From positions 1 through 64,000 of the forward strand of contig CAVUEF010000021.1 of NCBI GenBank assembly GCA_963740455.1: DNA of 64,000 bases. The letters are read 5' to 3'. The notes below the pieces were generated by a model. The model saw only the letters and a program-made list of their open reading frames with translations. It did no database searches and was not told where the DNA came from. Positions 13,285-22,058 of the stretch are shown here, piece by piece (positions within the stretch are counted from its first letter, which is position 1; the number at the start of each line of letters is the position of its first letter). The position numbers and the translations under genes were made by a program. This DNA is from Paucibacter sp963740455 (GTDB taxonomy: Bacteria; Pseudomonadota; Gammaproteobacteria; Burkholderiales; Burkholderiaceae_C).

Positions 13285-14526
13285 ATGCAACCATCAAACA
13301 ACTCTCAAGCCATGGCACTCGCGGGCGTGCGTGTGCTGGACCTTTCGCGCGTGCTGGCGGGCCCCTGGAGCACGCAAACCCTGGCCGACCTCGGTGCTGA
13401 CGTGATCAAGGTGGAACGCCCGGGCGCCGGTGACGACACGCGCGGCTGGGGCCCGCCCTTCATGAAGAACGCCCAGGGCCAGGACACCGGCGAAGCCGCC
13501 TACTATCTTGGCGCGAACCGCAACAAGCGCTCGATCACGGTGGACATCGCCAAGCCGGATGGTCAGGACTTGATACGGCGCATGGCCGCGCACAGCAGCG
13601 TGCTGGTCGAAAATTTCAAGGTGGGCGATCTGGCCCGCTACGGGCTGGACGCTTCAGCCCTGCTCGCACTCAACCCTGGGCTGATCGTTTGTTCCATCAC
13701 CGGCTTTGGCCAGACGGGTCCGTACAAGGACCGCGCCGGCTACGACTACGCGATCCAAGGCATGGGCGGATTGATGAGCGTAACCGGCGAACGCGACGAC
13801 CTGCCCGGCGGCGGACCGCAAAAAGTCGGGGTGGCCGTAGCCGACTTGTTCACCGGCCTGTATGCGACGGTTGCAATATTGGCGGCGTTGCGCCACCGCG
13901 ATGCGACCGGTCAGGGGCAAGTCATCGACATGGCCTTGCTTGACACGCAGGTAGCGATGCTCGCAAATCTGGCCTCCAACTACCTCACGACCGGCGTGGC
14001 GCCCAAGCGCGTCGGCAACGCGCACCAGAACATCGTGCCGTATCAGGTGTTCGAGACAAGCGACGGTCATCTGATACTGGCAGTGGGCAACGACGCACAA
14101 TTTGCGCGCTTTTGCGACGTGGCGGGCTGCTCGGAACTGGCCCGGGACACGCAGTTTTCAAGCAATGCCAACCGGGTGCGCAACCGCGACTTGCTGGTGC
14201 CCCGACTCGCGTCGCTGATGAAGACCCGGCCACGCGCCACATGGCTGGCCGCACTCGAAGCCGCCAAGGTTCCTTGCGGCGCCATCAACAACTTGCAGGA
14301 GGTATTCGACGACCCGCAGGTGCTGGCGCGCGAGATGGTCGTCCCCATGCGTCATCCGCTCACCGACACCTTGCGCCTGGTGGCCAGCCCGATGAAACTC
14401 TCGGCCACGCCAGTCACCTACCGCCAGGCCCCGCCGCTGCTCGGCCAGCACACGGATGAAGTGCTCGCCGAGTTCGGTTTGCGCCCCGATCAGGTCGCGC
14501 AATTGCGCGCCCAAGGAATTGTCTGA
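13285..14526 (+). CDS. CaiB/BaiF family (class III) CoA-transferase
   Basis: A 413-aa family III acyl-CoA transferase that moves CoA between carboxylic acids. The N-terminal motif LDLSRVLAGPWSTQTLADLG, ADVIKVERPG and the NRNKRSITVD segment are family hallmarks. The likely catalytic Asp is in VIDMALLDTQ. The donor and acceptor acids cannot be assigned. The ATG at 13285 is chosen because a -10-like ACAATG stands just upstream; ATG 13276 is an alternative. It is divergent from the lipoprotein gene with only about 50 bp between the starts, and followed by 264 bp without a gene. Confidence 0.93.
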   Translation: MQPSNNSQAMALAGVRVLDLSRVLAGPWSTQTLADLGADVIKVERPGAGDDTRGWGPPFMKNAQGQDTGEAAYYLGANRNKRSITVDIAKPDGQDLIRRMAAHSSVLVENFKVGDLARYGLDASALLALNPGLIVCSITGFGQTGPYKDRAGYDYAIQGMGGLMSVTGERDDLPGGGPQKVGVAVADLFTGLYATVAILAALRHRDATGQGQVIDMALLDTQVAMLANLASNYLTTGVAPKRVGNAHQNIVPYQVFETSDGHLILAVGNDAQFARFCDVAGCSELARDTQFSSNANRVRNRDLLVPRLASLMKTRPRATWLAALEAAKVPCGAINNLQEVFDDPQVLAREMVVPMRHPLTDTLRLVASPMKLSATPVTYRQAPPLLGQHTDEVLAEFGLRPDQVAQLRAQGIV

Positions 14527-14790
14527 TTGCCAGGCATGACCTGACCCCCATCCTGCGACAAGAAAACGCAACGACCCATGGCTGCCCACTTGGACACACT
14601 CGACTGAGGGGTCTGGCACGCCGTCGCGCGACTCCATGACGCCTTGAAAACCTGTTGAAACATGCACTTTGCCGAGTCGACTTGGTGTGTCACGAAACCT
14701 TGCATTGCCAGCGAAAGCCCCCACTTCGGGGATGGACGAAGAGGGACAGCAGCCGCACCATGCGATGCGCGTCTTCTCAATAACCCACAA
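14527..14790. other. Intergenic region
   Basis: 264 bp between the CoA-transferase stop and the pseudo-kinase start. No convincing gene, RNA or terminator is seen. A longer in-frame reading of the next gene begins at 14662 but lacks any family-like sequence. Confidence 0.5.
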
Positions 14791-15939
14791 ATGTCTGAAC
14801 TGAAGTCCGGGCTCAAAACTCCCTTGCCCGTGGCTGCCGACGCAGCTGCGAGCGGGGTCGGGCGTGCCGATTGGCCAGACATCATGCAGCTGCTCGGAGC
14901 TGAAATCTCCGGTCCCTTGAGTTCGGCGCTGGAGCGCATACAAAACCTCATCGTCACAGGCCAGATCGACCGTCAGAGCCTGCGCGCATTGCGCGAAAGC
15001 GTGGCGCATGCGCGCGAGGCGGGGATGGTGGGCCAGCAACTTGCGCGACTCGCCTCGGGTCGACTGCAGCAATCACGCGAGCGCCTGCATCTGACCCAGA
15101 TGCTGCGCAGCGTGCTTACCCACCGCGCACGCGAGGCGCAGGCGCGCGGCATACAGATTCGCCAGGCGTTCAAGCCGGCCGAAGTGATGGGCGACGGGTC
15201 GCTGCTGTTTGCCCTGCTCAATGCCTTGGTGGACTGGGCCTTGTCGAGCACGCATTCACCGATCGAGATGCGCGTCGAGTTGACTTCCGGTGTCATCCGC
15301 GCGCGCTTGACATGCCGGTTCGCGCATCGCGCCATCGACACCTTGGACGATCAAGCTTTGGACGTCTTTGCTGCGGGTCTGAACTCGCTGACCTGGTGTC
15401 TGGTCGAGCGCACTGCCGAGACCATGGGTTTGAGTCCGATCCGAAACCTCGACGGAGGCATCACCACTTTTTCGGTCGAGTTTCCCAGCACCATCGCGTC
15501 CGAAACTGACACGCTGGATGCAGGCTTCGATGTCGATCAGGACTTCGAGCGCTCGATCAACGCCAAGCCGCTGGCCGGCAGCCACTTGCTCATCATCGCG
15601 TCAAGGCGCGAGCTTCGCATGCAGGTGCAGGACGCGGTTCGCCACATGGGCTTGATCATTGATCAGGTCGGCTCCATGGATGAGGCCATCGCCTTTTGCC
15701 AGGATGGCCTGCCGCATGGCATCGTGTTCGAATCGGGTTTGCGCGGCGCGTCCTTTGATGCACTGTTCGCGGAACTGCGCAACGAGGTCGCCAACTTCAG
15801 TTTCGTCGAGATTCACAAGGACGGACGCAGCACGCAACTCTCCAGCGCCAGCGCAGACAGCTTGGCCCACCTCGATGCAAGCGCATTGGACGACGCTTTG
15901 CCAGCCATCCTTCAATTCGAACTGACCAAAGGCTTCTAG
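14791..15939 (+). CDS. Degenerate hybrid histidine-kinase-like protein (pseudokinase)
   Basis: 382 aa. Residues about 28-110 look like a dimerisation/His-transfer helix pair, but the H-box reads GAEISGPLS where active kinases have SHEIRTPL, so the phospho-His is Ala37. Residues about 110-260 resemble a HATPase fold with a weak N box (LFALLNALVDWAL). Residues about 268-380 resemble a receiver (SHLLIIASRRELR) without the acidic pair or phospho-Asp (IVFESGL). The protein is soluble, with no membrane segment. I infer a scaffold or allosteric role. It is convergent with lipA. The domain assignment rests on my reading alone, without a profile search. Confidence 0.6.
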   Translation: MSELKSGLKTPLPVAADAAASGVGRADWPDIMQLLGAEISGPLSSALERIQNLIVTGQIDRQSLRALRESVAHAREAGMVGQQLARLASGRLQQSRERLHLTQMLRSVLTHRAREAQARGIQIRQAFKPAEVMGDGSLLFALLNALVDWALSSTHSPIEMRVELTSGVIRARLTCRFAHRAIDTLDDQALDVFAAGLNSLTWCLVERTAETMGLSPIRNLDGGITTFSVEFPSTIASETDTLDAGFDVDQDFERSINAKPLAGSHLLIIASRRELRMQVQDAVRHMGLIIDQVGSMDEAIAFCQDGLPHGIVFESGLRGASFDALFAELRNEVANFSFVEIHKDGRSTQLSSASADSLAHLDASALDDALPAILQFELTKGF

Positions 15940-16007
15940 TACTGCGACCCAGAGATTTCGAAACATGAACGCGCGTCTTCGACCCGGTGGCGGCGTTGCA
16001 AATCCTC

Positions 16008-16039
16008 GCAATACCAATCGGTATTGCTGCGGTTTCCGC
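16008..16039. repeat. Double hairpin between convergent genes
   Basis: A perfect 8-bp inverted repeat (gcaatacc-aatc-ggtattgc) is followed one base later by gcgg-ttt-ccgc. It lies between the stop codons of the pseudokinase gene and lipA and could stop transcription from either side, though no T run is present. The rest of 15940-16110 holds nothing recognisable. Confidence 0.5.
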
Positions 16040-16110
16040 CTTGCCACCGGGCCGAATCCATCGCTTTCATCTTGTTCCGAAACCTCTGCGCCGCAGTACT
16101 GGCCCGCGGC

Positions 16111-17121
16111 TCAGCTCGCGCCGGACGCTGCATCGGCGGCCGTCTGCAAGGTCTGATGCGCCTGCTGATCCGCGTGGTAGCTTGAACGCACCAACGCTCC
16201 GACTGCGGCGTGACTGAAGCCCATTCGGTAGGCCTCGGTCTCGAGCATCCTGAAGGTGTCGGGGTGCACATAGCGCCGCACCGGCAAGTGATGTCCCGAG
16301 GGCGCTAGGTACTGGCCAATCGTCAGCATGTCTATGCCATGGGAGCGCATGTCGCGCATCACCTGCAGGATTTCTTCATCGGTCTCGCCCAGGCCGACCA
16401 TGACGCCGCTCTTGGTCGGGACGCCCGGCACCTGCTCCTTGAAACGCTTCAGCAAGTCGAGGCTGGTCTGGTAGTCGGAGCCCGGACGCGCCTCCTTGTA
16501 CAGGCGGGGCGCGGTCTCCAGATTGTGGTTCATCACGTCGGGTGGGGCGGTCTTCAGGATGTCCAGCGCGCGCTCCATGCGTCCACGGAAATCGGGCGTG
16601 AGAATCTCGATGCGCGTGACCGCAGAGCGCTCGCGTATCGCCCGTATGCAGTCCACGAAGTGCCCAGCACCCCCATCGCGCAGATCGTCCCGATCGACGC
16701 TGGTGATGACCACGTACTTGAGCTTGAGCGCGGCAATCGTCTTGGCGAGATTGACTGGCTCGTCGATGTCCAGGGGGTCCGGTCGACCGTGACCCACATC
16801 ACAGAAGGGACAGCGGCGCGTGCACTTGTCGCCCATGATCATGAAGGTTGCCGTGCCGCCGCCAAAACATTCGCCGATATTGGGACACGAGGCCTCTTCG
16901 CAGACCGTGTGCAAGTTGTGCTCGCGCAGGATCTTCTTGATCTCGTAAAAACGCGTGCTGGGGGAGCCCGCCTTGACGCGTATCCAGTCAGGTTTCTTCA
17001 ACACCTCGGCCGGGACGATCTTGATCGGAATGCGCGACGTCTTCGCCTGCGCCTTCTGTTTGGCGTTGGCGTCGTAGCCCGACCCGGACTTGGGTTCAAA
17101 CGTATTGTTTTCGTGAGTCAT
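16111..17121 (-). CDS. lipA: Lipoyl synthase
   Basis: A radical-SAM enzyme that inserts two sulfurs into protein-bound octanoyl groups to form lipoate. 336 aa. The auxiliary-cluster cysteines are in CEEASCPNIGEC (74, 79, 85) and the radical-SAM cluster in CTRRCPFC (100, 104, 107). The conserved C-terminal RSSYHAD serine ligand is present. It lies 24 nt downstream of lipB on the same strand, giving the complete de novo lipoylation pair. It is cytoplasmic. The start is ATG 17121, with a weak Shine-Dalgarno. Confidence 0.98.
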   Translation of the reverse strand: MTHENNTFEPKSGSGYDANAKQKAQAKTSRIPIKIVPAEVLKKPDWIRVKAGSPSTRFYEIKKILREHNLHTVCEEASCPNIGECFGGGTATFMIMGDKCTRRCPFCDVGHGRPDPLDIDEPVNLAKTIAALKLKYVVITSVDRDDLRDGGAGHFVDCIRAIRERSAVTRIEILTPDFRGRMERALDILKTAPPDVMNHNLETAPRLYKEARPGSDYQTSLDLLKRFKEQVPGVPTKSGVMVGLGETDEEILQVMRDMRSHGIDMLTIGQYLAPSGHHLPVRRYVHPDTFRMLETEAYRMGFSHAAVGALVRSSYHADQQAHQTLQTAADAASGAS

Positions 17122-17145
17122 CGGGAGTTGCTGTTGACGCTGCGA

Positions 17146-17823
17146 TCAAAGGCTCAGTTGGGACTCGAGCCGGCTGCCGAAGCGCTGGGCCGCAGTCGCC
17201 CAATCCGTGTGAACGCCCAGTGTAGCGAGGTCGATGGTGGCCAAGCCTGCATAGCCGCAAGGGTTGATGCCTGAAAACGGCGTCAAATCCATCGCCACGT
17301 TGAGCGCCACCCCGTGATACGCGCAATGCCGACTGACCTTGATACCCAGGGCGGCGATCTTGCCCAGGCCTCTGAACGGATCGCGCGGGTCGGTCGGACC
17401 GGCCAGCGCCGCGTGGCCAAACGGATCATTCAGCTTCACATAGATGCCGGGAGCACCGGCCACGCGATGCCCGGTGACGCCAAACTCTGCCAAGGTCTGA
17501 ATGACCGCCGTCTCCAGACGATAGACATATTCGCGCACGTAAAAGCCCAGGCGCGCCAGATCCACCAGCGGGTATGCGACCACCTGCCCCGGTCCGTGAT
17601 AGGTGACCTGGCCGCCACGGTTGCTCTGCACGACCGGAATGCCCGCCGGATCGAGCAAGTGCTCCAGTTTGCCCGCCAGGCCCTGCGTGTATACAGCGGC
17701 ATGTTCGACGAGCCAGAGTTCGTCTTCGGTGTGCGGGTCACGCGACTCGGTGAAGTCGCGCATCTGCTGATAGGTGGCCTCGTAGTCGACCCGTCCCAAG
17801 ATCTTGATTTGCATATCCGCCAT
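17146..17823 (-). CDS. lipB: Lipoyl(octanoyl) transferase
   Basis: Transfers octanoyl from acyl-carrier protein to lipoate-dependent enzymes. 225 aa. The motifs SNRGGQVTYHGPGQ, the catalytic Lys155 in GLGKIAALGIK and the acyl-Cys189 in GINPCGY are all present. Between GAPGIYVK and GLGKIAALG there is an insertion of roughly 20 residues compared with the E. coli enzyme. The ATG at 17823 is used; ATG 17814 (MQIKILG) is a possible alternative. It forms an operon with lipA. A far longer in-frame extension upstream overlaps the opposite-strand Sel1 gene and is rejected. Confidence 0.96.
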   Translation of the reverse strand: MADMQIKILGRVDYEATYQQMRDFTESRDPHTEDELWLVEHAAVYTQGLAGKLEHLLDPAGIPVVQSNRGGQVTYHGPGQVVAYPLVDLARLGFYVREYVYRLETAVIQTLAEFGVTGHRVAGAPGIYVKLNDPFGHAALAGPTDPRDPFRGLGKIAALGIKVSRHCAYHGVALNVAMDLTPFSGINPCGYAGLATIDLATLGVHTDWATAAQRFGSRLESQLSL

Positions 17824-17927
17824 CCTAAACGGGTCGCAAGCGCGGCACGCGCGCACCGCGACCAGACACTCTATAGTTCGCCGACGTTGACGCACTTCGC
17901 CGTTGCCGCGCCGGTTGGGGAACTCGT

Positions 17928-18611
17928 ATGAAGCAGCATGACACTCGATGGTTGATCTCCGGCTTGTGGCTCCTGGCTTGCCTGACGGTTGCCGGATCGA
18001 GCCGGGCACAGCCGGGCGACGCTGCATACGCCCCGATCGACCGCGCCGTCGCCGCCTATGCCACCGGCGATCTGCCCACCGCGCTGGCCGGCTTCGAGCG
18101 CTTGTCCAGGCAAGGTCTTGCTTTGGCTGACTACAACTTGGCCATGATGCACTTGCGCGGCGAGACGCCCAAACCCAGTGTCGCGAAGGCCTTGCGGCTG
18201 TTGGAGCGTGCGGCCGCCAAGGGTCTGGTGGTGGCGCAACTGAGCCTGGGACATATCTATGAGCAGGGCCTGCTGGGCAAGCCGGATCAAGTGCTTGCGG
18301 TGCGCTGGTTCGGGCTTGCTGCAACAGCGGGCGAAGTGGAGGCGCAGCTCGAACTGGCCACCGCGTATTTTCTGGGCCGCGGCGTGGCCAAGGACTGGGT
18401 CATGGCCGCGCGCTGGTACCGGGAGGCAGCCAATGGCGGGGATGTCGGTGCGCAGTACATCCTGGCCTCCATGTACGAGCATGGCGACGGCGTGGCCAAG
18501 GACCTGCGCCTGGCGCGCTACTGGTACGACGTGGCAGCGCGCAACGGTGATGAGGCGGCCCCTGACAAGCGTGCCGAACTCGATGCCCTGCTCGCCGCGT
18601 CGCCCCATTGA
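17928..18611 (+). CDS. Sel1-repeat (TPR-like) exported protein
   Basis: 227 aa with a typical signal peptide (MKQHDTRWLISGLWLLACL through SSRA, cleavage near residue 27). Four Sel1-like repeats follow, with the pattern AxxxLAxxYxxGxGVAKD...AxxWYxxAAxxG, ending near residue 205. Such solenoids bind other proteins, and a periplasmic adaptor role is likely but the partner is unknown. It is encoded opposite to the lip and ybeD genes that flank it, with about 104 bp to lipB and 11 bp to ybeD (convergent). Confidence 0.88.
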   Translation: MKQHDTRWLISGLWLLACLTVAGSSRAQPGDAAYAPIDRAVAAYATGDLPTALAGFERLSRQGLALADYNLAMMHLRGETPKPSVAKALRLLERAAAKGLVVAQLSLGHIYEQGLLGKPDQVLAVRWFGLAATAGEVEAQLELATAYFLGRGVAKDWVMAARWYREAANGGDVGAQYILASMYEHGDGVAKDLRLARYWYDVAARNGDEAAPDKRAELDALLAASPH

Positions 18612-18622
18612 CGCGGGTCCGA

Positions 18623-18901
18623 TCAGAGCACCATCTTCACCATCGGGTGGGTGCTCAAGGTACGGTAGAACTCGTCAAGTTGTTCGCGGCTGGTGGCCGT
18701 GATGGTGACGGTCAGGCCCAGATATTTGCCGCCTGAGCTGAGGCGCTGCTCGACCGACTCGACATCGAACTCAGGATCGAACCTCAGCGTCAACTCGACA
18801 ATCGCCCGGGCGAACCCCTCGACGTTGGCGCCCATCACCTTGATCGGAAAGCGCGAGGGGTACTCGATCAACGACTGCTCGGGCGGGATGGGCGTGTGCA
18901 T
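18623..18901 (-). CDS. ybeD: YbeD/DUF493 family protein
   Basis: A 92-aa ACT-like protein of the family long found next to lipB. Recognisable stretches are SLIEYPSRFPIKVMG, SSGGKYLGLTVTI and the C-terminal VKMVL. The molecular role is not settled; a regulatory link to lipoate metabolism has been proposed for the family. The ATG at 18901 is chosen, and an upstream TTG at 18931 would add 10 residues. It lies about 45 bp downstream of the transaminase gene on the same strand, so probably co-transcribed with it. Confidence 0.93.
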   Translation of the reverse strand: MHTPIPPEQSLIEYPSRFPIKVMGANVEGFARAIVELTLRFDPEFDVESVEQRLSSGGKYLGLTVTITATSREQLDEFYRTLSTHPMVKMVL

Positions 18902-18945
18902 AGGACTGCTGCTGTCGGTGCCGAGAGTCAAACCATCGTTCCGGC

Positions 18946-19833
18946 TCAGATTGCCTGCGCCTTCTTCGCGCGCTGGTAGGCCTCGTACAGCATGGCATAC
19001 ACGGGGCCGGGCTTGCCTCGCAGCGCACCATGGCCGACCGCTTCGCCATCCAGGCTGGTGACGGCCAACACCTCCTTGGTGGCCGAACTGAGAATGATCT
19101 CGTCGGCAGCGCGCACATCAGCCTCTGCGATCGGGCGCAGGTTGTAGGCAATGCCGAGCTCTTCGCAGAGTTCGCGGATCAGGTTGTAGCGAATGCCTTC
19201 CAGCACATGCTCGCTCTTGGGCGCGCCGAGCAGCGCGCCTTCGTGGGCGATCCACACATTGCTCGCCGACGCCTCGGTCAAGAAACCGTCACGGAACATG
19301 ATTGTCTCCAAAGCACCATGGTCGGCCGACATCTGGCGTGCCAGCACATTGCCCAGCAGCGAAATGCTCTTGATGTCGCCCCGCTCCCAGCGAAAGTCGC
19401 GCGCGCTGATACAAGCCGCACCGTGGTGGCGCAATTCGGCCGGGACTGAGGCCATGGGCGTGCACATCACAAAGACGGTCGGCACAACATCGTCGGGCAT
19501 GACATGGTTGCGCGGCGCCACGCCGCGGCTGATCTGGATGTACACCACCTGGTCGTCGAACGCCTGTGCCGCGACAAGCTTGCGGCACAAAGCCAGCCAC
19601 TCGAGGCGCGACAGCGGATCGGCAATGCGCAGCTTGGCCAAGCTGCGGCCCATGCGCTCCATGTGTTCGTCAAAGCGGAATATGCGTCGCTCGTAGACGG
19701 GCAACACCTCGTAGATGCCATCGCCAAACATGAAGCCGCGATCCATGACCGAAACCTTGGCCTGGCCGATCGGTCCGATCTGTCCATTCAAGTAACACAG
19801 CGAGGAAGCCAAGCTCTCGGGCAATGAACTCAT
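18946..19833 (-). CDS. dat: D-amino acid aminotransferase (class IV PLP enzyme)
   Basis: 295 aa, fold type IV aminotransferase. The PLP-binding Lys is Lys155 in RGDIKSISLLGN. The motifs VMDRGFMFGDGIYEV and TEASASNVW match D-amino-acid transaminases and aminodeoxychorismate lyases. The first is favoured because it lies between dacC and ybeD, where D-Ala/D-Glu supply fits peptidoglycan work. The start ATG at 19833 has a clear AAGGAGA Shine-Dalgarno. It is cytoplasmic, and 45 nt follow the dacC stop, so the pair is probably one operon. Confidence 0.92.
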   Translation of the reverse strand: MSSLPESLASSLCYLNGQIGPIGQAKVSVMDRGFMFGDGIYEVLPVYERRIFRFDEHMERMGRSLAKLRIADPLSRLEWLALCRKLVAAQAFDDQVVYIQISRGVAPRNHVMPDDVVPTVFVMCTPMASVPAELRHHGAACISARDFRWERGDIKSISLLGNVLARQMSADHGALETIMFRDGFLTEASASNVWIAHEGALLGAPKSEHVLEGIRYNLIRELCEELGIAYNLRPIAEADVRAADEIILSSATKEVLAVTSLDGEAVGHGALRGKPGPVYAMLYEAYQRAKKAQAI

Positions 19834-19878
19834 ACGTATTTCTCCTTGAAGCGCGCGTCCGCCGCACACATTGTGCGT

Positions 19879-21024
19879 CTACTTGATCCAGAGCCGGATT
19901 GAGTCCCAGGCCCGGCCAAAAATGCCGGCCAAGGGCACGGCCTCCAGCACCACCAGCGGCACCTCGGCCACTGGTGTGCCCGCGCTGGTCGTGACCTTGA
20001 TCGAACCGACGCGCTGGCCCTTGTTCAATGGCGCCACCAACGGGTCGGTACGCTCAAGCTGGGTCAACAACTTGGCACCTTCACCTCGCGGCACGCTCAC
20101 GAACAAGGCGCCCTGGGCACCGAGTTTGGCTTGACTCGTCGCGCCTTTCCAGACCATGGCCTCGCTGACAGTTTGCCCAAGCTCGAACAAACGCACGGCA
20201 TCAAAGGCCTGATAACCCCAATTGAGGAGCTTCTGACTCTCGTTGGCGCGTGCCTCGCGAGAATCGGTGCCCATCACGACGCTCAACAAGCGACGTTTGC
20301 CGTTCGGAAAGTCGCGTTGTGCGCTCGCGATCAGGCTATAGCCCGCCGCATCGGTATAGCCGGTTTTCATGCCATCGACGCTGGGATCACGGCGCAGCAG
20401 AAGATTGCGGTTGTCCTGGCGGATCTTGTTGTAAGTGAAGTCCTTCATCGAGTAATAGGGGTAGTACTCGGGGAAGTCACGAATGATATGGGCTGCCACC
20501 ACCGACAGGTCGCGCGCCGTGGTCTTGTGGCCAGGATCGGTCATGCCCTCAACGTTCTTGAAGGTGGTGTTCGTCATGCCCCAGGCCTGCGCCTGACGAT
20601 TCATCATGGCGACAAACTGCTCGACCGTGCCGCCCACCGCTTCGGCCAGCGCCACCGACGCATCATTGCCCGACTGCACGATCATGCCGCGCAGCAACTC
20701 ATCAACCTTGGGATGCATGGTGGTGTCGATGAACATCACCGAACTCCCGCCCTTGCGCGCATCCCAAGCCCGCTGGGACACCGCCATGGTTTGCTCAAGC
20801 GTGATTCTCTTTTCGCGCAAGGCCTGGAACACGATGTAGGCAGTCATCAGCTTGGTCAGCGACGCCGGGTCGGTGGGTGTGTCGGCGCCACGCTCGGCCA
20901 GCACCTGGTTGGACGTCATGTCCAGCAGCAGGAACTGGCGCGCCGCGATTTCAGGGGGCTGGGGCGTTTGCGCCCAGACACCAAAACCGAACAAGGCCAG
21001 CACAAGAGCTATCAGGAGTTTCAT
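19879..21024 (-). CDS. dacC: D-alanyl-D-alanine carboxypeptidase (PBP5/6 type)
   Basis: A 381-aa periplasmic penicillin-binding protein that trims the terminal D-Ala from peptidoglycan stem peptides. The signal peptide covers about residues 1-18 (GVWA/QTP). The catalytic triad motifs are SLTK (Ser55, Lys58), SGN (118-120) and KTG (220-222). The C-terminal PBP5-like domain ends in an amphipathic helix (GRAWDSIRLWIK) that would anchor it to the inner membrane. The start ATG 21024 has a CAGGAG Shine-Dalgarno (ATCAGGAGTTTC reads on the plus strand, so the minus-strand signal is weaker). The symbol dacA would be equally valid. Confidence 0.95.
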   Translation of the reverse strand: MKLLIALVLALFGFGVWAQTPQPPEIAARQFLLLDMTSNQVLAERGADTPTDPASLTKLMTAYIVFQALREKRITLEQTMAVSQRAWDARKGGSSVMFIDTTMHPKVDELLRGMIVQSGNDASVALAEAVGGTVEQFVAMMNRQAQAWGMTNTTFKNVEGMTDPGHKTTARDLSVVAAHIIRDFPEYYPYYSMKDFTYNKIRQDNRNLLLRRDPSVDGMKTGYTDAAGYSLIASAQRDFPNGKRRLLSVVMGTDSREARANESQKLLNWGYQAFDAVRLFELGQTVSEAMVWKGATSQAKLGAQGALFVSVPRGEGAKLLTQLERTDPLVAPLNKGQRVGSIKVTTSAGTPVAEVPLVVLEAVPLAGIFGRAWDSIRLWIK

Positions 21025-21069
21025 CGGGACTTCAATCGCAACTGGAGAGGGTGAAATTTCGGGAGGACT

Positions 21070-21684
21070 TCAGTGTTGCCAGGTGCGCAGCAGCAGGTTC
21101 TTGAGCAAGGGCAGTTGCCCATGGAAAAAGTGCCCGACACCAGGCACCACGACCAGCGGCAGCGCTTGCGGCCGTGCCCAGTCGAGCACCGCGGCAAGCG
21201 GCACCACGTCGTCGACCTCACCATGAATCACCAGCGTATCGGCAGGCACGGCGGCGGTGTCGAAACGGCTGGTGGCGGGCGCGACCAGCAACAGGCGCTC
21301 GGCGCGCTGGTCGCCAGCCAAGCGCGACGCGGCTTGCGCGGTCACGTAGGCACCGAAGGAAAATCCCGCCAAGGCCAGCGGCAAGTGCGGTTCACGCAAA
21401 GCCTTGACCACGGCCAAGGCATCGTCAACCTCGCCGCGGCCCTCGTCCCAGACCCCTTGCGACAGGCCCACGCCACGGAAATTGAACCGCACCGCGCGGT
21501 ATCCCATCTGCACAAACGCGCGCGCGATGGTCTGCACCACCTTGTTGTCGAGCGTGCCCCCTTGCACCGGGTTGGGGTGGCAGATCACGACCACGCCGCG
21601 CGGCGCCTGCTCGGGCTCGTCCACCGCGCATTCGATTTCGCCGGCCGGACCGACCACTTGCAACCGTTGGGTTTGTGCGTTCAC
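21070..21684 (-). CDS. Alpha/beta hydrolase
   Basis: A 204-aa small serine hydrolase of the alpha/beta fold. The nucleophile elbow is GFSFGA, with an Asp in HGEVDDVVP and His in GVGHFFHG completing the triad. An HPNPVQGGTLDNKVV stretch near residue 35 is typical of this uncharacterised bacterial family. The substrate is unknown. The start is GTG (21684), 9 nt after the ferredoxin-like gene upstream, which suggests co-transcription. It is cytoplasmic, as no signal peptide is seen. Confidence 0.88.
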   Translation of the reverse strand: MNAQTQRLQVVGPAGEIECAVDEPEQAPRGVVVICHPNPVQGGTLDNKVVQTIARAFVQMGYRAVRFNFRGVGLSQGVWDEGRGEVDDALAVVKALREPHLPLALAGFSFGAYVTAQAASRLAGDQRAERLLLVAPATSRFDTAAVPADTLVIHGEVDDVVPLAAVLDWARPQALPLVVVPGVGHFFHGQLPLLKNLLLRTWQH

Positions 21685-21693
21685 TGAATCGGC

Positions 21694-22020
21694 TCAGCGA
21701 CCCACGTCGGGCGGCAACAGCAGCCGCTCGACCACTTCTGCGCCGATCAGATGCCTGTCGACGATCTCGTCGATGTCGTTGTTGTCAACATAGCTGTACC
21801 AAATCGCGTCGGGATAGACCACCGCCACCGGTCCACCGGCGCAACGATCGAGGCAGCCTGACTTGTTGACACGCACCTTGCCCGCGCCGCTCAGGCCCGC
21901 CGCCTTGACACGCGCCTTGCAATGATCGAAGGCCTGTTGTGCGCCGTGCAGTGCGCAAGCGTTTTCGCCCTCGTCGCGCTGGTTCAGGCAGAAAAATATA
22001 TGGCGTTCGTAATAGCTCAT
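21694..22020 (-). CDS. Thioredoxin-like [2Fe-2S] ferredoxin
   Basis: A 108-aa protein of the shethna/NuoE-like thioredoxin-fold ferredoxin family. Four cysteines are placed as expected: FFCLNQRDEGENACA near the N-terminus and KSGCLDRCAGG in the middle. The usual family role is electron transfer, but the partner is not known. The ATG at 22020 (MSYYERHIFFC) is a standard family start. A much longer in-frame reading would overlap the VanZ gene and is not credible. Confidence 0.93.
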   Translation of the reverse strand: MSYYERHIFFCLNQRDEGENACALHGAQQAFDHCKARVKAAGLSGAGKVRVNKSGCLDRCAGGPVAVVYPDAIWYSYVDNNDIDEIVDRHLIGAEVVERLLLPPDVGR

Positions 22021-22058
22021 GCGCGAGATTGTAGGCAGTGCGCGGCTTGCTCTTGGTC

